From the NCBI GenBank assembly GCA_900318685.1, contig ONLL01000005.1, forward strand, positions 1 to 64,000: a stretch of DNA of 64,000 nucleotides. Reading direction: 5' to 3'. Origin of the DNA: an uncultured Prevotellaceae bacterium (GTDB taxonomy: Bacteria; Bacteroidota; Bacteroidia; Bacteroidales; Bacteroidaceae). How positions within the stretch are numbered: the stretch's first letter is position 1; each line of letters starts with the position of its first letter. The translations under genes and the position numbers were made by a program. Under the pieces are notes generated by a model. The model was not told where the DNA came from. It saw nothing but the letters and a program-made list of their open reading frames with translations, and did no database searches. This document shows positions 45,356 to 57,985 of the stretch, piece by piece.

Positions 45356-47506
45356 ATGAACAAGAACATTCTTACCGTACCCCTTGCCCTGTCGATGGCG
45401 ACGACGGGCCTGGCTCAGGAGAGGCTCGCTCAGATGGAGCAGCAGGCCTCGGAAATCATCGCCAAGATGACCCTCGAAGAGAAGTTCGCACAGCTGATGA
45501 ACGAGACACCCGGCATTCCCCGCCTGGGCATCGAGCCCTACGACTGGTGGAACGAGGGCCTGCATGGCGTGGGCCGCGACGGGCGTGCTACGGTCTTTCC
45601 GCAGCCCATCGGTCTGGGTGCATCGTTCGACGCTGAGATGGTGCGCGAGATAGGCGATGCCATCGCCACGGAGGCGCGTGCGAAATATATTGTGGCCCGC
45701 CGCAACAAGAACTATTCCCGCTATACTGGTCTGACCTTCTGGAGTCCCAACGTCAACATCTTCCGTGACCCGCGCTGGGGACGGGGCATGGAGACCTGGG
45801 GCGAGGATCCCTTCCTCACGGGAACGATGGGCACGGCCTTCGTACGGGGCATGCAGGGCGATGATCCCGTCTACCTGAAGGTGGCGGCCTGCGGCAAGCA
45901 TTTCGCCGTGCACTCGGGACCTGAGGCTACGCGCCACTCGGTCAATGTGGAGCCCTCGAAGCGCGACCTCTGGGAGACCTATCTGCCGGCCTTTGAGATG
46001 CTGGTGAAAGAGGGCAAGGTGGAGACCATCATGGGAGCCTACAACCGTGTCTACGGCGAGAGTGCATCGGGCAGCAAGTTCCTGCTTACTGATGTGCTGC
46101 GCCAGCAATGGGGCTTCAAGGGACATGTCGTGTCCGACTGTGGCGCCGTCACCGACATCCACGGTGGCCACCGGCTGGCAAAGACGGCTGCCGAGGCCTG
46201 CGCCATCGCTATCAAGGCTGGCCTGAACGTGGAGTGCGGCTCTTCGTTCCGAGCTATGAAGGAGGCTCTCGACCGGCAGCTGTTGACGGTGGATGACATC
46301 GACCGTGCCCTGATGCCGCTGATGATGACCCGCCTGAAGCTGGGCATACTCCAGCCCGACCCCGCCTGTCCCTATAATCATGTTGGTGAAGAGGTCATCG
46401 GTTCGAAGGAGCACATCGCACTGGCCCGGAAGGCTGCTGTGGAGAGCATGGTGCTGCTGAAGAACGAGGGTGGCGTGCTGCCCATCGACAAGAATATCCA
46501 TACGCTCTTCGTAGCGGGCGCAGGGGCTGCCGATGCCTTCTGGCTCATGGGCAACTACTTCGGCATCAGCGACCGCTACTGCACTTATCTGCAGGGCATC
46601 GTGTCGAAGGTGAGCAACGGCACGGCTGTCAACTATCGTCCGGGTGTGCTCGAGAATATGGCCACACGCAACCGCATCAACTGGGCCGTCGACGAGGCTG
46701 CAGGTGCTGAGAAGACCATCATCGTGATGGGTAACAACGGCAACCTGGAAGGCGAGGAGGGCGAAGCCATCGACTCGGAGCGTGGCGACCGCGACAACAT
46801 CCGCATCCCTGAGAGCCAGATGAACTTCCTGCGTCAGGTATGTGCCTTGAAGAAGAGCGGCATCATCGTCGTCCTCACTGGTGGAAGCCCTGTCGACGTG
46901 CGCGAGGTATGCCGGCTGGCTGATGCCGTCGTCATGGCCTGGTATCCCGGTCAGGAGGGTGGCTATGCTCTGGGCGACCTGCTCTTTGGCGACGAGAACT
47001 TCTCGGGCCGTCTGCCCGTCACCTTCCCCGAGGATGGCGACCGCCTGCCTCCGTTCGAGGACTATTCCATGCAGGGACGCACCTACAAGTACATGACCGA
47101 CAACATCTACTTCCCCTTCGGCTTCGGTTTGAGCTATGGGCGAGTAGGCTATGATAACCTTGTGGTAAAGGCCGACAAGAAAACGGGAGCCTCAGTCACC
47201 GTCACCCTGAAGAACAATGGGACGAAGGCAGTGGCCGAGACGCCTCAGGTATATTTGTCGGCTCCTGGCGCTGGCGTGAGTGCGCCCCTCCAGCAGCTAG
47301 TGGCTTTCCGCCGTGTGCAGCTGGAGCCCGGACAGAGCCTTGATGTCACGTTCGACATCCCCCTCGAGCGTCTGAAGACTGTGCAGGAGGATGGCACGCG
47401 CAAGCTCCTCAAAGGCGAGTACACCGTCACCGTGGCCAGTGCAGCCCCCTGCCGTCGCAGCGTAGAGCTGGGCGTAAGCGTGCTGAGCAGTCAGGTGAAG
47501 CTTTGA
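45356..47506 (+). CDS. GH3 beta-xylosidase/beta-glucosidase
   Basis: The 716-residue exported enzyme has a short signal peptide (to about LAQ), the GH3 N-terminal barrel with WWNEGLHGVGR and KHFAVHSGPE, the nucleophile Asp261 in VVSDCGAV, a linking alpha/beta-sandwich domain, and a C-terminal fibronectin-like domain (from about 600). The YDWWNEGLHG and CGKHFAVHSGPE pattern fits the xylosidase side of GH3. It would release xylose from xylo-oligosaccharides made by the GH10 enzyme. It has its own promoter and no cotranscribed neighbour. Confidence 0.9.
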   Translation: MNKNILTVPLALSMATTGLAQERLAQMEQQASEIIAKMTLEEKFAQLMNETPGIPRLGIEPYDWWNEGLHGVGRDGRATVFPQPIGLGASFDAEMVREIGDAIATEARAKYIVARRNKNYSRYTGLTFWSPNVNIFRDPRWGRGMETWGEDPFLTGTMGTAFVRGMQGDDPVYLKVAACGKHFAVHSGPEATRHSVNVEPSKRDLWETYLPAFEMLVKEGKVETIMGAYNRVYGESASGSKFLLTDVLRQQWGFKGHVVSDCGAVTDIHGGHRLAKTAAEACAIAIKAGLNVECGSSFRAMKEALDRQLLTVDDIDRALMPLMMTRLKLGILQPDPACPYNHVGEEVIGSKEHIALARKAAVESMVLLKNEGGVLPIDKNIHTLFVAGAGAADAFWLMGNYFGISDRYCTYLQGIVSKVSNGTAVNYRPGVLENMATRNRINWAVDEAAGAEKTIIVMGNNGNLEGEEGEAIDSERGDRDNIRIPESQMNFLRQVCALKKSGIIVVLTGGSPVDVREVCRLADAVVMAWYPGQEGGYALGDLLFGDENFSGRLPVTFPEDGDRLPPFEDYSMQGRTYKYMTDNIYFPFGFGLSYGRVGYDNLVVKADKKTGASVTVTLKNNGTKAVAETPQVYLSAPGAGVSAPLQQLVAFRRVQLEPGQSLDVTFDIPLERLKTVQEDGTRKLLKGEYTVTVASAAPCRRSVELGVSVLSSQVKL

Positions 47507-47553
47507 ACGCTGCCGACTGATACCAAGGAGCCGCCTTTGAAGTGCAAGGGCGA

Positions 47554-47599
47554 CAAAAAAAAACTGCCCGTCACTTTGTGTTGGCAGAGCGACGGGCAG
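47554..47599 (-). terminator. Rho-independent terminator after CE6-CE1 gene
   Basis: Stem CTGCCCGTC (47564-47572) / GACGGGCAG (47591-47599) with an 18-base loop; on the minus strand it is followed by nine T residues. It lies 16 bp past the leftward esterase gene and separates it from the convergent GH3 gene. Confidence 0.9.
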
Positions 47600-47614
47600 A
47601 AGAGAATGTGGCGG

Positions 47615-51782
<4,168 letters not shown>

Positions 51783-51794
51783 GCCTTTTTTGTG

Positions 51795-51802
51795 CAAAGG
51801 TA
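51795..51802 (-). promoter_or_regulatory. Promoter -7 element TACCTTTG for the barrel protein
   Basis: TACCTTTG on the minus strand ends 12 bp before the ATG at 51782, giving a very short leader. It settles the start codon of the outer-membrane gene. Confidence 0.65.
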
Positions 51803-51863
51803 CGAAGAGATAAAGAATCAAGCGTCAAACAATGCCTGACATTTGTCTGACATTTGCCTGACA

Positions 51864-52550
51864 CTAGGATAACTCGCTGTCAGTCAGTTGGTAGGCTTTG
51901 CTGCGGTCAGATAGGATATGAAGGTGTGATTGTGCCTCCAACACAGTCTTCAGACGGCGGATGAGGGTGTAGAGCGTCTCACTGGCGTCGTCCTTCTTGG
52001 GCCAGAGAGCATCGCAAATCTGCTCTTTTGCCAGCCGGTGGTCAGGAGCCAGGAAAAATAGTGTCATCAGCTGGTGCTGCATGGGCGTGAACTTCACTTC
52101 CATGTCTGCGTTGCTGAAGAAACGGTTACTACTGAGGGTGAGGCCTCCAAAGGTGATGCCTTCTCGAGGTAATGTTTGCCGTCGGAGCCTGAAGCCACAG
52201 CCTAGCGCCCATGCCAGAGCCAACGAAGCCCATGCTGCTGCCGGTCGCTGGTCGCTCATGGCAAGGATGGTAGATGTGGGACAGTAGGCCTGCAGTGTAA
52301 ATTCCGGCTGATGGGTGTCGACCGTGAGGACGGCCTGTCCCCGCAGCGCGGCTATCTGCAGGTGTTGGTTGAACGTCTGGATGGTGTCAGGGGTGATGAC
52401 TTGCCGGGGTTGTTCCTCCAAGGTCAAGGCCAATGCCTGCTGCATGTCCAGTGAGATGTCGTGCTCTGCGGCTTTATAACTGCCGATGCTGGAGCATAGG
52501 GCGGTGATGATCAGGGCCCAGAAGACGATGAAAGGCTGATAGTGCTTCAT
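51864..52550 (-). CDS. Membrane-anchored winged-helix regulator
   Basis: The ATG at 52550 overlaps the stop of the preceding gene (ATGA), so I prefer it to the start 21 codons upstream. The 228-residue protein begins with a membrane segment (FIVFWALIITALCSSIG), has a periplasmic domain of about 85 residues, a second membrane segment (AAWASLALAWALGCGF) and then a C-terminal OmpR/PhoB-type winged helix (about 140-225: TFGGLTLSSN... LTPMQHQLMTLFFLAPDH... ALWPKKDDASETLYTLIRRLK). This ToxR-like layout lets an envelope signal act directly on DNA. The neighbouring barrel gene is the obvious target; that is inference. Confidence 0.82.
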   Translation of the reverse strand: MKHYQPFIVFWALIITALCSSIGSYKAAEHDISLDMQQALALTLEEQPRQVITPDTIQTFNQHLQIAALRGQAVLTVDTHQPEFTLQAYCPTSTILAMSDQRPAAAWASLALAWALGCGFRLRRQTLPREGITFGGLTLSSNRFFSNADMEVKFTPMQHQLMTLFFLAPDHRLAKEQICDALWPKKDDASETLYTLIRRLKTVLEAQSHLHILSDRSKAYQLTDSELS

Positions 52551-53779
52551 ATATTCATGAATGTTTGCATGAACTGTTGTAGCTTGAGCAGACCGTAGCT
52601 GCCGCTGACGCACGATACTTCATCGTAAGTCTGAACGTCGTCGGGGATGATACCCTTGTACCAGATGAGGAAGGGCACGGGTTCGCCTACGTGGATGCGC
52701 ATCTCGACGGGAGTCAGGTGGTCGGGCAGTACGGCGATGGCGACAGGCTCTGGCCAAGTGCACACCTCTTTATATATAGGAGCGATGAGCCGTTGGTCGA
52801 GGTATTCGATGGTACGCAGCTTGAGGTCGAGGTCACCGTCGTGACCAGCTTCGTCGCTAGCTTCGACATGTACGAAGACGAAATCCTGATGCCGGAGGGC
52901 TTCGATGGCAGCCTGCGCCTTGCCTTCATAGTTGGTGTCGGCTAGTCCTGTGGCTCCTTCAACCTCAACAATGTCAAGGCCAGCATAATGGCCGATTCCA
53001 CGGATGAGGTCAACGGCTGAGATGACTGATCCTGACTGTACTTGTGGATACTGCTCCTGAAGGGTTTGCATCGATGGGCGATAGCCGCCGCTCCAGGGCC
53101 AGATACTATTGGCTTGGCGTTCGCCACGAGCAGCCTTGGCCTGGTTGTAAGGATGCTTGGCGAGCAGCTGCTGCGAACGGAGGATGAGGTCGTTGAGCAG
53201 GTCGGCTGTTTGTTGAGCAGCGACAGAGTCGCTGCCTACGAGACCTTCTTCCGGTTTTACTAATAATGGTCGCCAGGGCTCGCCGGGATGATCGTGGGGT
53301 GGGGCGCAGCAGATGTGTTTGTTGCCACCTTTGATAATGAGCAGATGGCGATACTGGATGCCAGCTATGAACCTCACATGGTCTGAGCCCAGATGCTGGT
53401 TGAGATAGTCGATGAGCAATGCAGCATCGTTTGTCTGCAGGTTGCCGCCATTGTGAGTGACGATGCGTCCATCCTCCAGCGTGATGATGTTACAGCGCAG
53501 CGCAAGGTCGTCGTCGGCCATCTCATAGCCGATGGAAGCAGCTTCCAATGGGCCTCTTCCTTCATATACTTTGTTGAGGTCGTAACCTAGGATGGCCGTG
53601 TTGGCCACTTCACTTCCGGGAGGGAATCCTTCAGGCACAGTGATCAGACGGCCTGTGCGCCCCTGCCGGGCAAGGAGATCCATCGTGGGTTTGTGGGCAT
53701 ATTGCAGGAGGGTCTTGCCTCCCAGCTTTTCCACCGCATGGTCGGCCATGCCGTCGCCTAATATAATAATGTGTTTCAT
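52547..53779 (-). CDS. ApgM-family protein, probable homoserine kinase
   Basis: The 410-residue protein belongs to the cofactor-independent (archaeal-type) phosphoglycerate mutase family in the alkaline phosphatase superfamily: IIILGDGMADHAVEKLGGKTLLQ, the nucleophile region PPGSEVANTAILGYD, and HVEASDEAGHDGDL and LPDHLTPVE for metal ligands. In Bacteroides a member encoded beside thrA acts as homoserine kinase, as I recall from fitness work on amino-acid synthesis. Here it lies 2 bp after thrA, which supports that role over glycolysis. It overlaps the downstream regulator gene by four bases. thrC does not follow. Confidence 0.85.
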   Translation of the reverse strand: MKHIIILGDGMADHAVEKLGGKTLLQYAHKPTMDLLARQGRTGRLITVPEGFPPGSEVANTAILGYDLNKVYEGRGPLEAASIGYEMADDDLALRCNIITLEDGRIVTHNGGNLQTNDAALLIDYLNQHLGSDHVRFIAGIQYRHLLIIKGGNKHICCAPPHDHPGEPWRPLLVKPEEGLVGSDSVAAQQTADLLNDLILRSQQLLAKHPYNQAKAARGERQANSIWPWSGGYRPSMQTLQEQYPQVQSGSVISAVDLIRGIGHYAGLDIVEVEGATGLADTNYEGKAQAAIEALRHQDFVFVHVEASDEAGHDGDLDLKLRTIEYLDQRLIAPIYKEVCTWPEPVAIAVLPDHLTPVEMRIHVGEPVPFLIWYKGIIPDDVQTYDEVSCVSGSYGLLKLQQFMQTFMNI

Positions 53780-53781
53780 AC

Positions 53782-56238
53782 TTAGATATTGGCAATCGAC
53801 ATGATATTGGCAAAGACACCTGCCGCCGTGACTCCGGCACCGGCTCCATACCCCTGGATGAGCATGGGATACTCGCGATAGCGCTCAGTGGTGAGCAGGA
53901 CAATATTGTTGGAACCTTCCAGACCGTAGAAAGGATGATGCTGACTGACAGCTTCGAGCGAGACACTGGTACGTCCTCCTTCCATCTTTGCCACAAAGCG
54001 CCAGCGCTTGTGCTCCTTGTCCAACTCCTGACGACGCTTCTCGAAGTCAGCATCGAGCGAAGGCAGGTTGCTCCAGAAGTCATCAAGTGAGCCGTCGAAG
54101 AATGAGTCGGGCATGAAGAGATGCTTCTCCACATCGTCTTGTTCAACGCGGTAGCCTGCCTCACGTGTCAGGATGACCAGCTTGCGGATGACGTCTTTAC
54201 CACAGAGGTCGATGCGTGGGTCGGGCTCGGAGTAGCCTCGTTCCTTGGCCAGACGCACTGTCTCGGAGAAAGAAACGTCGCTCGAGATGGTGTTGAAGAT
54301 GAAGTTTAGCGTACCTGAAAGTACGGCTTCGATGCGCAGTATCTTGTCACCGGAGTTCAGCAGGTCGTTGATGGTGCCGATGATGGGCAGGCCGGCTCCG
54401 ACATTGGTTTCAAAGAGGAACTTGATGCCTTTCTTAAGGGCCGTCTTCTTGAGCTGGGCGTAGGCATCATAAGGTCCGGAGGCAGCAATTTTATTGGCTG
54501 TGACAACAGAGATGTTGTGGTCGAGGAAATCCTGATAAAGCGCAGCTACTTCTGCTGATGCGGTGCAGTCGACGAATACCGAATTAAAGATATTCATGCC
54601 GATTACCTCCTCTTTCAAGCGCTCGATGTTGCTGTCTTCAGCCTGTGCCAATTGCTCACGGTAGGTGCTAAGGTCGATGCCGTCGCGTGTGAAGATGCCT
54701 TTCTTACTGGATGCTATGCCTACGACGTTGAGCTTCAGCTGTCGTGTCTCTTTCAGCGTGTCATACTGCGAACGTATCTGCTCAATAAGGTTGCCTCCAA
54801 CGGTGCCTATGCCACAGATGAAGAGGTTGAGAACCTTGTATTCAGAGAGGAAGAACGAGTCGTGGAGCACGTTCAGCGACTTACGCAGGTACTTGGCATC
54901 TACTACGAACGAGATATTGGTCTCCGATGCTCCCTGTGCACAGGCGATGACGCTGATGCCGCTTCGGCCCAGCGTGCCGAACAGCTTTCCGGCAATGCCT
55001 GGCGTGTGCTTCATGTTCTCGCCAACGATGGCAATAGTGGCCAGGCCGTGCTCTGCTTGCATGGGGAACATGGCTCCTGTGACAATCTCCTTGGCAAACT
55101 CAATGTTGAGCACCTCTACAGCCCGCGTGGCATCTTCATCGCGCACACCGATGGAGGTGGAGTTTTCTGATGATGCCTGCGAAACCATGAATACCGAGAT
55201 GCCATTCTCAGCTAGAGTGGAGAAGATGCGACGGTTGACGCCAATCACGCCCACCATCGACAGGCCAGTCACTGTGATGAGTGTAGTGCCTTTGATGCTT
55301 GAGATACCCTTGATAGGCTTTTTGTCATTATCTATCTTCTGCTTGATGAGCGTGCCGGGATGCTCAGGATTGAACGTGTTTTTTACCTTGATGGGGATGT
55401 TCTTTACGCAGACAGGGTAGATGGTCGGGGGATAGACCACTTTCGCTCCGAAGTTGCAAAGCTCCATCGCCTCCACATAGGATAGCTCGTTGATGGTGTA
55501 GGCGGTCTTGATGACGCGTGGGTCGGCAGTCATGAATCCGTCGACATCGGTCCAGATTTCAAGTACTTCAGCATCGAGCGCAGCAGCGATGATGGCAGCA
55601 GTATAATCACTACCGCCACGTCCCAGGTTTGTGGTCTCATGGGTGTCGCGATCGCGGGCTATGAAACCTGGCACCACAGCCACCGTCTTGTTTGTTGCTG
55701 TATCCCAGCAACATATAGGGCTAAAGGCCTCGCTAACCAAGCGATAGGTGAGCTCAGCGTCGAGTACATGATTGCCTTGCTTCTTGACTGTGCGTATGAA
55801 GTCACGTGAGTTCATGCGAACGCCGCCATCAATCAGGGTGGCTACGATATGGCTGCTGAGACGCTCGCCATAACTGACGATTGCAGCCTCGGTCTTCGGA
55901 CTGAGGTCGTGAATAAGGAATACACCATAAAAGATGGATTCCAACTCGCGGAAGAACGAACTAATGGTCTGTGTCAGAGGCTCCCGTCGGCTCTCGTCGT
56001 CATCAAAGAGGGTGTCGATCATGTCGAAATGCCGCCGCTTGATGGCCGAGAATTCCTGTCGCCAGTGATCATCACCGTTCAAAGCCAGGCGTGATGTCTT
56101 CAGCAGTAGATCAGTGATGCCGCCAAGGGCGCTTACCACCACCACGACAGGCTTCTTTTCGGCCTCTACGATGCGTTTCAGATTCTGTATGCTCTCCACG
56201 GAACCAACACTTGTTCCGCCGAATTTCATTACCTTCAT
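53782..56238 (-). CDS. thrA: Bifunctional aspartokinase / homoserine dehydrogenase
   Basis: The enzyme catalyses the first and third steps from aspartate to threonine and methionine. The 818-residue protein has an aspartokinase domain starting MKVMKFGGTSVGS, with the GRGGSDYTA substrate loop, two ACT domains (about 315-460) and a C-terminal homoserine dehydrogenase from about 465 (NLFICGIGTVGGNLIEQ for NAD(P), and later KERGYSEPDPRIDLCGKDVIRKL). The ACT domains indicate feedback control by threonine. The promoter lies at 56265-56272. The homoserine kinase candidate follows at once. Confidence 0.95.
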   Translation of the reverse strand: MKVMKFGGTSVGSVESIQNLKRIVEAEKKPVVVVVSALGGITDLLLKTSRLALNGDDHWRQEFSAIKRRHFDMIDTLFDDDESRREPLTQTISSFFRELESIFYGVFLIHDLSPKTEAAIVSYGERLSSHIVATLIDGGVRMNSRDFIRTVKKQGNHVLDAELTYRLVSEAFSPICCWDTATNKTVAVVPGFIARDRDTHETTNLGRGGSDYTAAIIAAALDAEVLEIWTDVDGFMTADPRVIKTAYTINELSYVEAMELCNFGAKVVYPPTIYPVCVKNIPIKVKNTFNPEHPGTLIKQKIDNDKKPIKGISSIKGTTLITVTGLSMVGVIGVNRRIFSTLAENGISVFMVSQASSENSTSIGVRDEDATRAVEVLNIEFAKEIVTGAMFPMQAEHGLATIAIVGENMKHTPGIAGKLFGTLGRSGISVIACAQGASETNISFVVDAKYLRKSLNVLHDSFFLSEYKVLNLFICGIGTVGGNLIEQIRSQYDTLKETRQLKLNVVGIASSKKGIFTRDGIDLSTYREQLAQAEDSNIERLKEEVIGMNIFNSVFVDCTASAEVAALYQDFLDHNISVVTANKIAASGPYDAYAQLKKTALKKGIKFLFETNVGAGLPIIGTINDLLNSGDKILRIEAVLSGTLNFIFNTISSDVSFSETVRLAKERGYSEPDPRIDLCGKDVIRKLVILTREAGYRVEQDDVEKHLFMPDSFFDGSLDDFWSNLPSLDADFEKRRQELDKEHKRWRFVAKMEGGRTSVSLEAVSQHHPFYGLEGSNNIVLLTTERYREYPMLIQGYGAGAGVTAAGVFANIMSIANI

Positions 56239-56264
56239 TCTATGTCTGTTTTTAATTCAGTGTG

Positions 56265-56272
56265 CAAAGGTA
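56265..56272 (-). promoter_or_regulatory. Promoter -7 element TACCTTTG for thrA
   Basis: TACCTTTG on the minus strand, 26 bp before the thrA ATG, in a 100-bp divergent gap. Confidence 0.65.
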
Positions 56273-56326
56273 GGAAAAAAAATATGAAATATCGCGATTT
56301 CCGGCGAAATTATCGAAAAAAAAGCG

Positions 56327-56334
56327 TACCTTTG
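56327..56334 (+). promoter_or_regulatory. Promoter -7 element TACCTTTG for the FAD gene
   Basis: TACCTTTG ends only four bases before the ATG at 56339. With the usual distance to the start of transcription, the mRNA would start at or within a few bases of the ATG, so it would be leaderless or nearly so. Confidence 0.6.
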
Positions 56335-56338
56335 CAGA

Positions 56339-57889
56339 ATGATACAGGAATTACAACTACGAGTGCTGCCTGAAGTGGCAGCCGACTCCGACCAGTTTCG
56401 CAGATATCTGGCCAATGAAAAGGGCCTGGCTCTCAGTGCCTTGAAGGGCGTTCGCGTCTTAAAACGCTCCATCGATGCACGGCAGCGTACCATTTATGTC
56501 AACTTGAAAGTGCGACTATATGTCAACGAGTTGCCCGCAGATGATGCTTTCGTGCGTACAAATTATAATGATGTGTCTGAAGGGCAGCAGGTGATTGTCG
56601 TCGGTGCAGGTCCTGGTGGACTCTTCGCCGCTCTTCGTTTGATAGAACTGGGCTTGCGTCCGATCGTGCTGGAACGGGGCAAGGACGTGCATGAACGCAA
56701 GAAGGATCTTGCTCTCATCTCGCGAACTCAGCAGGTTGACGAGCAGAGCAACTACTGTTTTGGTGAAGGTGGGGCAGGAGCATATAGCGATGGTAAGCTC
56801 TATACCCGCTCCAAAAAGCGTGGTAATACGGACAAGATCCTCAACGTGTTTTGTCAGCATGGTGCCTCAACAGCTATCTTGGCTGATGCCCATCCCCACA
56901 TCGGCACTGACAGACTGCCGCAAGTGATTGAGGCGATGAGGAATACCATCATCAGTCATGGTGGGGAAGTGCACTTCCAGACTCAGATGACTCAGCTGTT
57001 GCTGGAGGGTAATTGCGTAGTAGGATGCGTGGCCGGAGAACGGGAATATCTTGGTCCTGTAATCTTAGCTACAGGTCACTCAGCACGAGATGTTTACAGA
57101 TATTTGGCTAAACAGGAAATTGAAATAGAGCCAAAGGGTATTGCCGTAGGTGTACGCTTGGAGCATCCTTCACAACTCATCGACCAGATTCAGTATCATC
57201 GGAAAGAGGGTAGGGGGCTATGGCTGCCTGCTGCCGAATACTCGTTTGTCACTCAGGTCGACGGGCGCGGAGTCTATTCTTTTTGTATGTGTCCAGGTGG
57301 CTTTGTCATTCCTGCTGCTACAGGGCCTGAGCAGGTAGTGGTCAATGGTATGAGTCCTGCTAATCGCGGTACACAATGGAGTAATGCAGGCATGGTAGTG
57401 GAGACACGACCTGAAGACATTGAAGGCGACGACGTGCTTAAAGTGATGCATTTTCAGGAACAGATGGAGCGTGTATGCTGGCAGCAGGCCAATATGAAGC
57501 AGACGGCTCCTGCACAGCGTATGGCTGACTTTGTCAATGGACGTCTCAGTTTTGACTTGCCTCGATCGTCCTATGCTCCCGGCTTAGTGTCGTCACCCCT
57601 GCATTTTTGGATGCCTCGAGCTGTCGCCACACGCCTGAAAGAGGGATTCCTGACCTTTGGGCGACAGGCACATGGTTTCCTAACCAACGAGGCTGTGATG
57701 ATAGGTGTAGAGACCCGTACTTCATCGCCACTGCGCATTCTCCGACATGCTGAAACCTTGCAACATGTGCGTCTGGAAGGTCTGTTCCCATGTGGTGAAG
57801 GAGCGGGATATGCAGGAGGAATTGTGTCGGCTGGAGTCGACGGAGAACGGTGTGCAGAGAGCTGTGCTCGTTATTTGGGGTATATTTAA
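56339..57889 (+). CDS. FAD-dependent oxidoreductase (COG2509 type)
   Basis: The 516-residue protein has an N-terminal domain of about 80 residues (MIQELQLRVLPEVA...), then a Rossmann FAD motif VIVVGAGPGGLFAALRL, the conserved FGEGGAGAYSDGKLYTR, and a C-terminal LFPCGEGAGYAGGIVSAGVDG segment. It belongs to a widespread group of NAD(P)/FAD-dependent dehydrogenases with no settled substrate. The family-typical N-terminus supports the ATG at 56339, which lies right after a -7 box. It is transcribed away from thrA. Confidence 0.88.
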   Translation: MIQELQLRVLPEVAADSDQFRRYLANEKGLALSALKGVRVLKRSIDARQRTIYVNLKVRLYVNELPADDAFVRTNYNDVSEGQQVIVVGAGPGGLFAALRLIELGLRPIVLERGKDVHERKKDLALISRTQQVDEQSNYCFGEGGAGAYSDGKLYTRSKKRGNTDKILNVFCQHGASTAILADAHPHIGTDRLPQVIEAMRNTIISHGGEVHFQTQMTQLLLEGNCVVGCVAGEREYLGPVILATGHSARDVYRYLAKQEIEIEPKGIAVGVRLEHPSQLIDQIQYHRKEGRGLWLPAAEYSFVTQVDGRGVYSFCMCPGGFVIPAATGPEQVVVNGMSPANRGTQWSNAGMVVETRPEDIEGDDVLKVMHFQEQMERVCWQQANMKQTAPAQRMADFVNGRLSFDLPRSSYAPGLVSSPLHFWMPRAVATRLKEGFLTFGRQAHGFLTNEAVMIGVETRTSSPLRILRHAETLQHVRLEGLFPCGEGAGYAGGIVSAGVDGERCAESCARYLGYI

Positions 57890-57920
57890 CACGCATTAAC
57901 GCAACAAACGACACTCATTT

Positions 57921-57952
57921 TTTCGTCATATCGTTTTTTCTTCGTACCTTTG
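57921..57952 (+). promoter_or_regulatory. Promoter TTTC-N20-TACCTTTG for valS
   Basis: TACCTTTG at 57945-57952, with a one-off -33 element TTTC at 57921-57924, lies 33 bp before the valS ATG. Confidence 0.65.
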
Positions 57953-57985
57953 CACCCCAAATAGAGAAAGCTTTTATAAATAGGT

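Noticed and set aside
51783..51821. Upstream start for the barrel protein at 49764
   Set aside because: The extension contains the TACCTTTG promoter element and lies before a good signal peptide.
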